Source of the DNA: Pyrodictiaceae archaeon
Lineage (GTDB): Archaea; Thermoproteota; Thermoprotei_A; Sulfolobales; Pyrodictiaceae
Assembly (NCBI GenBank): GCA_027046525.1
Contig: JALTYD010000008.1
Coordinates: 1 to 6,421, forward strand
Reading direction: 5' to 3'
DNA length: 6,421 nucleotides
Shown here: piece by piece, positions 1 to 5,690 of the stretch
Layout of the letters: every line of letters begins with the position of its first letter
Position numbering within the stretch: position 1 is the stretch's first letter
The notes under the pieces: generated by a model
The model's input: the letters and a program-made list of their open reading frames with translations, nothing else
Databases searched by the model: none
Told to the model about the DNA's origin: nothing
Translations under genes and position numbers: made by a program

Positions 1-732
1 CTCCATGACTGTATAGGGTACTTCTACTCTTACTCCTACATCGAGTGGGCCAGGCTCTGTAACTAGTCCTAGTTTTCTAGCTTGTTCTGCTAGCCATGTG
101 GCACCACTCCGTCCAGGAGCTAGTAGTACGTATTTAGCTACTACTTCTCCTCTCGAGGTTTTCAGAGTATAGTAGTTATTTTTCTTCTCGACATAGTGTA
201 CACGTGTAAGTGGTGATAAGACTATTTTATGATCTAGTAGGTAGCTAGTTATATTCTCAACTATTTTTACTGTATTTTCTGTACCTATGTGTCTCTGTTT
301 TATAGGTATGAATTTAGCACCTGCTCGAATAGCTTTTCTCTCGAGCTCTGCTGTCTTTGCTGGATCAGGCTCATATAGTCTATCACGTGGTGCTCCGAAG
401 AATAATAGTACTCTATCGATAGCTTCTACTAGTTTCTGTGCTTCTACCCAGCTCTCGAGGAGTTTGTGGAGATCTCCTCCAACATCTGGTCTTATATTTA
501 TTATACCACTGCTGAGTGCTCCTGCACCACCTACTCCTTGTAGTAATGTACATGGTCTACAGTTAGTACACTTATCTGTTACTCTCATAGGGCATGATCT
601 CTGTCTAGCTGGAGGACCCTCGTCGAATACTATGAGTCTAGCTCTACCTCGGCGTATTTCTTCGGCGAGCGAGATAGATGCAAATAGTCCTGCTGGACCA
701 GCACCTACTATAGCTATATCATAGGATGGCAT
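1..732 (-). CDS. FAD-dependent dehydrogenase, COG2509-like (C-terminus cut by window edge)
   Basis: The 244 N-terminal residues are visible; the gene continues past the left edge. An N-terminal Rossmann dinucleotide site is plain: a hydrophobic strand, then GAGPAG at residues 10-15, and an acidic pair D37-E38 at the end of the second strand, as expected for FAD ribose binding. A cysteine cluster follows (C47, C55, C58, C61), leading directly into GVGGAGALSSG at 66-76. That arrangement resembles the uncharacterised FAD-dependent dehydrogenases of COG2509, where Cys residues precede a GGAG-F-SDGK-like motif. LLAPGRSG at 203-210 resembles the second FAD-contacting segment of this flavoprotein class. 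The usual family length is about 450-490 aa, so roughly half is missing. No signal peptide or membrane helix is seen, so it is probably cytosolic. The ATG follows the purA stop with no gap, and GAGGTG lies 9 nt upstream inside purA, so translation is likely coupled. The substrate is unknown. A geranylgeranyl-reductase-type flavoprotein is a less likely alternative. Confidence 0.85.
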   Translation of the reverse strand, partial: MPSYDIAIVGAGPAGLFASISLAEEIRRGRARLIVFDEGPPARQRSCPMRVTDKCTNCRPCTLLQGVGGAGALSSGIINIRPDVGGDLHKLLESWVEAQKLVEAIDRVLLFFGAPRDRLYEPDPAKTAELERKAIRAGAKFIPIKQRHIGTENTVKIVENITSYLLDHKIVLSPLTRVHYVEKKNNYYTLKTSRGEVVAKYVLLAPGRSGATWLAEQARKLGLVTEPGPLDVGVRVEVPYTVME

Positions 733-1746
733 CTATAAGCCCACCTCTTCTGATCTATCAATAGTACAGATAGTATCGTCTCCTGTCCCGATAACAGATA
801 CTGGTACTTTTAGCTCATCTTCTACATCTTCTATCCATTTCCTAGCACTAGCTGGTAGATCTATCCACCTAGTCTTACATCTCGCCTCTGGGAAGATCTT
901 ATCTAGTTTTGTTATTGCTACATCTGTTGCTGTATTTGCTTTTACAGCTCTTAGTGCTAGTTCTCTATTGAATGGTGCTACTCTCCTAGGCCTACCTGTA
1001 ACAGTACCATATTCTATCCACTCGAGCTTTTCTGCTTCTTCTATAGGGATCTCGCCTGGTAGAGGACCTCCTCCGACTCTAGTAATATATGCTTTGAATA
1101 CAACTGTTATTCTATCGACACTCCTAGGTCCTAGTCCTATCTCGCTGAGTACTGCTGAAGCTGTTGTATCTCTACTTGTAGTATATGGGTAAGTGCCATG
1201 GTAGAGGCTTAGCCAATAGCCTTGTGTTGCTTCTACTAGTAGTAAGCCTCCTTTTTCGATAATCTCTATTACTTCTATCTGTGTATCTGTTGTATATGGT
1301 TCGAGTTCTTTGTAGTCTCTCGCTAGTAGTAGTCTCCTGAGTACTCTGTCTGAAGTAGCTGCTCCTACACCTGTACATGTAGAGCCTATCTTCTTAGCTA
1401 GATAACTGTCTCTCTTCTCCTTCTCTATGTGCTCGTCAGTGATAACTCCTGTTGCATAGTCTATCTTTATTCTATTACTAACACCTAGTTTCTCTACTTC
1501 TGAGAGGAAGACTCCTATGTGTATAAGAGCTCCACGCGCTATGTAGAGCTTAGTTTCTTTATTTACAAAACTACTTGGTACTGCTCTAAGCTTCCACTTG
1601 ACACCATTGTGTACTACTGTATGGCCAGCGTTTGTAGCACCAGTACGTATAGATGCTTCTGGTCTGTATTTTGTAGAGAAGTAGGCTGTTATCTTCCCCT
1701 TGCCTTCGTCTCCAAAGAATCCGCCAACTACTATGTGTACTGGCAC
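733..1746 (-). CDS. purA: Adenylosuccinate synthetase, short archaeal form
   Basis: Catalyses IMP + aspartate + GTP to adenylosuccinate + GDP + Pi, the first committed step from IMP to AMP, in the cytosol. The P-loop is GDEGKGK at 12-18, with the catalytic Asp at 13. NAGHTV at 39-44 carries the catalytic His42. GSTCTGVGAATSDRVLRR at 121-138 is the IMP-site loop. EATQG at 172-176 and HGTYPYTTSRDTTA at 183-196 are family hallmarks. TGRPRR at 250-255 holds the Arg residues of the aspartate loop, and TKLD at 279-282 is the guanine-recognition motif. At 337 aa it is about 90 residues shorter than bacterial PurA (around 430), matching the compact archaeal form. The start is GTG; an in-frame stop (1759-1761) lies five codons upstream, so no longer start is possible. 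A TATA-like box lies about 40 nt upstream and there is no clear Shine-Dalgarno, which suggests a short-leader or leaderless mRNA. Residues 10-11 are Phe-Phe where most family members have Gln-Trp. Confidence 0.96.
   Translation of the reverse strand: MPVHIVVGGFFGDEGKGKITAYFSTKYRPEASIRTGATNAGHTVVHNGVKWKLRAVPSSFVNKETKLYIARGALIHIGVFLSEVEKLGVSNRIKIDYATGVITDEHIEKEKRDSYLAKKIGSTCTGVGAATSDRVLRRLLLARDYKELEPYTTDTQIEVIEIIEKGGLLLVEATQGYWLSLYHGTYPYTTSRDTTASAVLSEIGLGPRSVDRITVVFKAYITRVGGGPLPGEIPIEEAEKLEWIEYGTVTGRPRRVAPFNRELALRAVKANTATDVAITKLDKIFPEARCKTRWIDLPASARKWIEDVEDELKVPVSVIGTGDDTICTIDRSEEVGL
742..747 (-). promoter_or_regulatory. Ribosome binding site of the FAD dehydrogenase, inside purA
   Basis: The minus strand reads GAGGTG here, within the last codons of purA, and is followed 9 nt later by the ATG at 732. 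It supports the ATG as the true start and translation from a shared purA transcript. Confidence 0.65.
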
Positions 1747-1782
1747 TAGATTCCCAATCTACAGAATAGTGGTCTGAGAAGA

Positions 1783-1795
1783 GGATTATAAAAAT
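1783..1795 (-). promoter_or_regulatory. TATA-like promoter of purA
   Basis: The minus strand reads ATTTTTATAATCC in the 67-bp gap between livM and purA. Its centre is about 43 nt upstream of the purA GTG. At the usual archaeal spacing of about 25 nt, transcription would begin near 1763-1766, leaving a leader of under 20 nt, consistent with the missing Shine-Dalgarno. The T5 run (1790-1794) may also help terminate the liv transcript. This is read from sequence and spacing only. Confidence 0.5.
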
Positions 1796-1813
1796 AGTGT
1801 TTTGCTTATAGGA

Positions 1814-2911
1814 TTATACTCTCCTACTAGGTTCTATAGTTCTACTAGGTGGTTCTGGTATTACTCCACTAGGTCTTAGAGCTAGTACTAGTATTATTAG
1901 TAGCCCTATGAATACGAATTCTAGGGCGTTTGCAAAAGCATCAGGATCTAGTCCTAGTTGTTCTACTCTTAGGAACTCTGTTACTTGTGAGCGGTAGAGC
2001 CTTATAGGCCATACAAGTGCAATACCTACTATCCCGACAGCTAGAGCTACTCCTCTATTACTAGACATACCGCCTAGTATCATGAGAGCCCACGGCCAGA
2101 ATGTCCAGAATACTCTATTGTAGATAGATATTGCTGCTACTGATCCTCCCCCTAGGTATGGATTTATAGCATATACTACTCCTGCGAGAGCTGCTAGTGA
2201 GCTACCAATAATCATTGAGTCTCTCCTAACAATGACAACATCTTTCCCTAGAGCTTTGGCAGCATCTTCTTCGTCTCTAACTGCTCTAAAGAGTCTACCT
2301 GCTGGTGAATTATATAGTCTCTCAACGAGTATGTAGGCTGTTAGAGCCATTAGTACTGTGAATATAGTAGCTGCTAAGCTAGCTAGTTCTGGGCTACCAA
2401 CCCAGGCGAATAGATTTGGTACAGTTAGACCAACTGTAGGTGTATCACCCATTACTTGTGTAGTATATGTTGCAGCTATTCTGAGTGCTTCAGAGACTGC
2501 TAGTAGTAGTATTGCTAGGTATTCTCCTCTAAGTCTTAGAGCTGGTAGACTAGCTAGCCAGCCTAGTAGTCCTCCGAGTACTACAGCGACTACTACAGAG
2601 AATACTAGTAGTGCTATAGATATTAGTGGTGCATTTGGGAAGAACTGTTCGTTTAGAGCTGCTAGTGTACCAGCATTGTCTTCTAGTACGCCTTCGAGTG
2701 TTACTCCTGGTATACCCTGTTTCTCAGCTATATATGCAGCTATATGTGCAACAAAATTACCTACAACAATACCTCCTACTGCGAAGAACATTGCGTGTCC
2801 GAAGTCTGGTATACCAGTATATCCTGCTTTGATATTAAGAGCTAGTGTTACAATCAAGTAGACTCCTATAAAAGATATTATCTGTTCTATTAATAGTCCT
2901 ACATCAACCAC
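1814..2911 (-). CDS. livM: Branched-chain amino acid-type ABC transporter permease, LivM-like
   Basis: One of the two channel subunits of a HAAT-family importer in the cell membrane. The 365-aa product is mostly hydrophobic with many membrane segments. Family motifs appear in order: LNIKAGYTGIPDFGHAMFF at 25-43 (LivM N-G-G-HA-F motif), LRLRGEYLAI at 125-134, the cytoplasmic coupling loop GRLFRAVRDEEDAAKALG at 205-222 that contacts an ATPase, LGGMSSNRG at 279-287, and LRPSGVIPEP at 345-354 near the C-terminus. A polar stretch at about 62-94, between hydrophobic segments, is longer than usual in LivM. The C-terminal 15 residues are basic, acidic and proline-rich and probably cytoplasmic. The start is GTG; its G is the last base of the livH stop (TAGTG), and GAGGTG lies 7 nt upstream. 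It is last in the liv block. The substrate cannot be told from the permease. Confidence 0.93.
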   Translation of the reverse strand: MVDVGLLIEQIISFIGVYLIVTLALNIKAGYTGIPDFGHAMFFAVGGIVVGNFVAHIAAYIAEKQGIPGVTLEGVLEDNAGTLAALNEQFFPNAPLISIALLVFSVVVAVVLGGLLGWLASLPALRLRGEYLAILLLAVSEALRIAATYTTQVMGDTPTVGLTVPNLFAWVGSPELASLAATIFTVLMALTAYILVERLYNSPAGRLFRAVRDEEDAAKALGKDVVIVRRDSMIIGSSLAALAGVVYAINPYLGGGSVAAISIYNRVFWTFWPWALMILGGMSSNRGVALAVGIVGIALVWPIRLYRSQVTEFLRVEQLGLDPDAFANALEFVFIGLLIILVLALRPSGVIPEPPSRTIEPSRRV

Positions 2912-3996
2912 TACTCTCCACCTCTCCTCCTAATTTTTGCAACAAATCTTTGGAAAGTCTTAGTCTGAGGGAGAGAAGCGAGACCTTGTGGTAGGAAGAG
3001 TAGTGTTAGAGCAACTGCTAGCATAGAGAATACTTTGTCATACTTTATTATACCTACACCTACTAGTGGACTTAGTATACCTGGTACGAAGAGCTTCTCT
3101 ACGAGGCCTATTAGGAATCCTCCACCTATGCTTCCTGGAACACTATTAATTCCTCCTACTATTGCTCCTGCGAATACACTCACAATTATCTCGTCTGATG
3201 GTGTTGTAGGTGTCAGTGGCTTCAGATATACTGCTCCAAATAAGAACATATAGCCTGCAAGACCAGCTATTGCTCCTGCTATAAACCATGTTATTGCGAA
3301 TACTCTATCAACATTAATACCTAGTACTAGTGCTAGATTCGGGTTCTCTATAGATGATCTCATCATGACTCCTAGTTTAGTCTTTGTAAGCAGTAGGTAG
3401 AGCCCGATAATAGATACTACTGTGAATACTAGTCCTAGTACAACTACACCTCTAACAGTAAATGTACCTGTTCTAATTACAACATCTAGGAAGTCTAGTT
3501 TGAGACTAGCAAAATCTACTCTACCAATGAGACTACGTACATCTCCAGCTAGTCCTCTTGTAAACGGCATAGTCATGTAGAGGAATAGTAGAGCTACTAG
3601 TATGAAGTCGAAGCCTAGTGTTGATATCATGAGTGTTAAACCTGTAGCTCCTCTCTTCTGTAGTGGCTTGAGGACTAAATAGAACTGAGCTATAGCTACT
3701 AGTCCTCCTACTATGAAAGCAACAATCATTACAACAGCATATGTCCAGAATGGCATAGGTGTACGTGCAAGTGTACCACCGATAAATTCTCTAAACTCGT
3801 AGTCTCCTGTAATTCCTGCTGCTTTTATACATGCAAGTAGAGCTGTTGCAGCAACATATGATGCAACCATCGCGAATCTAACATGCGCGAAATTGAATAC
3901 TCTAGTAGTCATATAGGAGAGAGTTATACCTACACTTAGGAGAGATATAACACTAGCATAGTAGAGTGCCTGGAATAAGCTCTGTGCTTCAACCAA
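2911..3996 (-). CDS. livH: Branched-chain amino acid-type ABC transporter permease, LivH-like
   Basis: Partner of the LivM-like subunit in the membrane channel. The 361-aa, multi-helix protein shows the LivH pattern: GITLSYMTTRVFNFAH at 23-38 (family: GLTL-YG-RV-NLAHG), PLQKRGATGLTLMISTLG at 111-128, the coupling loop MMRSSIENPNLALVLGINVD at 211-230, and the C-terminal GGINSVPGSIGGGFLIGLVE at 281-300. It is longer than the bacterial form (about 290-310 aa). Part of the excess is a polar stretch at about 57-82 after the second hydrophobic segment. The Gly that usually follows the NLAH histidine is Val39 here. The start is TTG, supported by GGAGGTG exactly 7 nt upstream. The gap from livF is 13 nt, and the gene overlaps the following livM by 1 nt, so the two permeases are probably made in step. 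Confidence 0.93.
   Translation of the reverse strand: MVEAQSLFQALYYASVISLLSVGITLSYMTTRVFNFAHVRFAMVASYVAATALLACIKAAGITGDYEFREFIGGTLARTPMPFWTYAVVMIVAFIVGGLVAIAQFYLVLKPLQKRGATGLTLMISTLGFDFILVALLFLYMTMPFTRGLAGDVRSLIGRVDFASLKLDFLDVVIRTGTFTVRGVVVLGLVFTVVSIIGLYLLLTKTKLGVMMRSSIENPNLALVLGINVDRVFAITWFIAGAIAGLAGYMFLFGAVYLKPLTPTTPSDEIIVSVFAGAIVGGINSVPGSIGGGFLIGLVEKLFVPGILSPLVGVGIIKYDKVFSMLAVALTLLFLPQGLASLPQTKTFQRFVAKIRRRGGE
2919..2924 (-). promoter_or_regulatory. Ribosome binding site deciding the livM GTG start
   Basis: The minus strand reads GAGGTG near the 3' end of livH, 7 nt before the GTG at 2911. It is embedded in a purine-rich run and fixes the start at the codon overlapping the livH stop. Confidence 0.7.
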
Positions 3997-4003
3997 GTAG
4001 ATC

Positions 4004-4010
4004 CACCTCC
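4004..4010 (-). promoter_or_regulatory. Ribosome binding site deciding the livH TTG start
   Basis: The minus strand reads GGAGGTG, a strong archaeal Shine-Dalgarno, 7 nt before the TTG at 3996. It begins on the last base of the livF stop codon, so termination of livF and initiation of livH occur at almost the same place. Confidence 0.8.
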
Positions 4011-4735
4011 TAGACTTCTAGCCCGAGATACATCTTAGCTAGATCTTTTCTCTCGAGGAGTTCTTGTGCTCTACCTCTAGCTACTACTCTACCACCTGCT
4101 ATAAGTACAGCATTATCACCAATCTCTAGAGCACCTTTAGCGTTCTGCTCAGCTAAGACAATAGTATAGCCTTGGTCTCCTAGTTGCCTAATAGCTTCGA
4201 AGACTTCTTTAGCGAGCTTTGGTGCTAGTCCAGCTGTAGGCTCGTCTAGGAGCATTAACTCGGGCTTACGTAGCATACTAATAGAGATAGCTAGCATCTC
4301 TCTTTCTCCACCACTAAGTGTTCCTGCTCTCTGGCTTTGTCTCTCTTTTAGTACTGGAAATAGCTGGAAGACTTCCTCCATCCTCTTCCTAGCTTCTTCC
4401 TCGGGTAGATCGTATGTTGCTAGTAGTAGATTTTCTCTAACAGTAAGAGTAGAGAAGATATTGAATAACTGTAGAGTATAAGCCATCCCCATTTTTGCTC
4501 TAGCATAAGGAGGCACACCAGTGATATCTTGTCCTTTGTACTTTACAGATCCTTTGTGTATTGTCGCTAGGCCAAAGATAGTATTTAGTAGAGTAGTCTT
4601 ACCAGCTCCATTAGGTCCTACTACTACAGTAACTTGTCCCTTAGGTACTACTAGGTCTATATCGAATAGTATCTGGAACTTACCATACCCAGATGTTATC
4701 TTCTCTAGTACTAGTATAGGCTCCCCTCCAGCCAA
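4010..4735 (-). CDS. livF: ABC transporter ATP-binding protein, LivF-like
   Basis: One of two nucleotide-binding subunits of the importer, on the cytoplasmic face. At 241 aa it has the normal LivF length (about 235-240). In order: A-loop Tyr17, Walker A GPNGAGKT at 40-47, Q-loop Gln89 in AYTLQLFNIF, signature LSGGE at 140-144, Walker B LMLLDE at 160-165 with catalytic Glu165, D-loop TAGL at 167-170. At the H-loop the protein has EQN (196-198), so Gln197 replaces the switch His; EQN is typical of LivF and is the best reason for calling this subunit LivF and not LivG. The start is TTG. An in-frame TAG (the livG stop) lies four codons upstream, and GGGGTGG is 6 nt before the TTG. It follows livG by 12 nt and precedes livH by 13 nt, so it is an internal operon gene. 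Confidence 0.95.
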   Translation of the reverse strand: MAGGEPILVLEKITSGYGKFQILFDIDLVVPKGQVTVVVGPNGAGKTTLLNTIFGLATIHKGSVKYKGQDITGVPPYARAKMGMAYTLQLFNIFSTLTVRENLLLATYDLPEEEARKRMEEVFQLFPVLKERQSQRAGTLSGGEREMLAISISMLRKPELMLLDEPTAGLAPKLAKEVFEAIRQLGDQGYTIVLAEQNAKGALEIGDNAVLIAGGRVVARGRAQELLERKDLAKMYLGLEV

Positions 4736-4741
4736 GCTATT

Positions 4742-4748
4742 CCACCCC
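4742..4748 (-). promoter_or_regulatory. Ribosome binding site of livF
   Basis: The minus strand reads GGGGTGG, one mismatch from GGAGGTG in the aligned core, 6 nt before the TTG at 4735. It overlaps the last base of the livG stop. It is weaker than the livH site. Confidence 0.5.
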
Positions 4749-5551
4749 TAGGCACCTATATAGCTCTCTATAACTGCTCTATCATTGAGTACTTTCTGTG
4801 GAACACCTTCGCTTATAATCCTACCTAGGTGCATAGCATAGGCATAATCAGCGTATGGAGCAGCAATATCTATACGGTGCTCTATTACTAGGAAGGTAAG
4901 ATTCTTCTCATCTCTAAGCTTCTGTAGAGTAGAGAATATCTCGTGTGCTTTCGCTGGATTAACACCAGCTGCAGGCTCATCCATGATTATTAGTTTTGCA
5001 TCACTCATAAGTGCTCTACCGACTTCAAGTAGTTTTAGACCAGCACCACTGAGAGAAGTAGCTCTCTGATCCCAGAGTCCTTCGAGGCCTAGTAGTTTTA
5101 ATATCTCGAATGCTTTCTCTACATTCTTCTTTTCTCTAGAAAGCCATATCCTCTTAGATAAGAGTGCACGATAGGGGCTTTCATAACTACCAGGTGGTTG
5201 TGCTACTAGGAGATTTTCTAGTACTGTTAGGTTTAGGAATGGCTTAGGTATCTGGAATGTACGTAGAATACCCATTCTTGTAATAATGTGTGGTTTAAAC
5301 CCAGTAATATCTCTACCCATATAGTATACTCTCCCCTCCTCTGGTACTAGGAACCCAGTTATTACATTAACAAGAGTAGTCTTACCAGAACCATTAGGCC
5401 CTATTAGTAGTACTATCTTCTTCCTCGGTAGTTTTACAGAGACACCATCGAGTGCTACGATACCTCCAAATCTCTTAACAACACGTTCAGTCCATAGAAT
5501 AACTTCTTGTTCTTCTAGGCTACTCTCTAGTTCTTGACTACTAATAGTCAA
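4748..5551 (-). CDS. livG: ABC transporter ATP-binding protein, LivG-like
   Basis: The second nucleotide-binding subunit of the importer; length 267 aa fits LivG (about 250-260 plus a short acidic N-terminal extension, residues 1-18). In order: aromatic A-loop Phe28, Walker A GPNGSGKT at 51-58, Q-loop Gln100 in LRTFQIPKPF, signature LSGAG at 167-171, Walker B LIIMDE at 187-192 with catalytic Glu192, D-loop region AAGVNP at 194-199, and switch His225 in VIEHRID. The insert between Q-loop and signature (about 118-145) is longer than in the LivF-like protein, as usual for LivG. The signature departs from LSGGQ at its last two positions. The start is TTG, with an in-frame stop two codons upstream and GGAGGAG 7 nt upstream, so a longer protein is excluded. 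It is the first gene of the tight block, behind a 139-bp gap. Confidence 0.95.
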   Translation of the reverse strand: MTISSQELESSLEEQEVILWTERVVKRFGGIVALDGVSVKLPRKKIVLLIGPNGSGKTTLVNVITGFLVPEEGRVYYMGRDITGFKPHIITRMGILRTFQIPKPFLNLTVLENLLVAQPPGSYESPYRALLSKRIWLSREKKNVEKAFEILKLLGLEGLWDQRATSLSGAGLKLLEVGRALMSDAKLIIMDEPAAGVNPAKAHEIFSTLQKLRDEKNLTFLVIEHRIDIAAPYADYAYAMHLGRIISEGVPQKVLNDRAVIESYIGA

Positions 5552-5558
5552 TATCTAT

Positions 5559-5565
5559 CTCCTCC
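5559..5565 (-). promoter_or_regulatory. Ribosome binding site deciding the livG TTG start
   Basis: The minus strand reads GGAGGAG 7 nt before the TTG at 5551. Spacing matches the livH and livM sites. It implies a leadered transcript, unlike purA. Confidence 0.7.
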
Positions 5566-5647
5566 ACGTCTCTTCTACCCCTCACTACTACCTAGATAGT
5601 TATTAGACCTACAAATCTCACTTCGATTACAACACATTTAGAAGAGG

Positions 5648-5663
5648 TATAAAAAACAAACGA
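5648..5663 (-). promoter_or_regulatory. T-run and TATA-like element between the binding protein gene and livG
   Basis: The minus strand reads CGTTTGTTTTTTATAC, with an unbroken T6 at 5651-5656, about 30 nt after the binding-protein stop. It can be read in two ways, and both may hold. As a terminator: T-rich runs without hairpins end many archaeal transcripts, which would let the binding protein be made in excess. As a promoter: TTTTTTATA is a fair TATA box, putting a start near 5625 and a leader of about 75 nt before livG. The rest of the 139-bp gap shows only the livG ribosome binding site. The sequence alone cannot choose. Confidence 0.45.
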
Positions 5664-5690
5664 GACTGTGTCTTCCTACATTCTAGCTAT

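Noticed and set aside
287..724. Plus-strand open frame of 145 codons opposite the FAD dehydrogenase
   Set aside because: Low-complexity Ser/Pro/Thr translation with no family motif; it lies antisense to a well-supported gene and is explained by that gene's codon use.
2358..2861. Plus-strand open frame of 167 codons opposite livM
   Set aside because: Antisense shadow of the permease; the composition is Ser/Pro/Thr-rich with no recognisable fold, and no ribosome site or promoter is evident.
1814..5551. Urea or amide (Urt/Fmd-type) transporter instead of amino acid transporter
   Set aside because: Same superfamily, but no urease, amidase or related gene is present and no Urt-specific feature is visible; kept only as an open substrate question.
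5587..5600. Imperfect 14-bp palindrome (ACTACCTAGATAGT) in the livG leader, a possible operator
   Set aside because: One mismatched pair and centred on CTAG, which is abundant everywhere here; similar palindromes are expected by chance.
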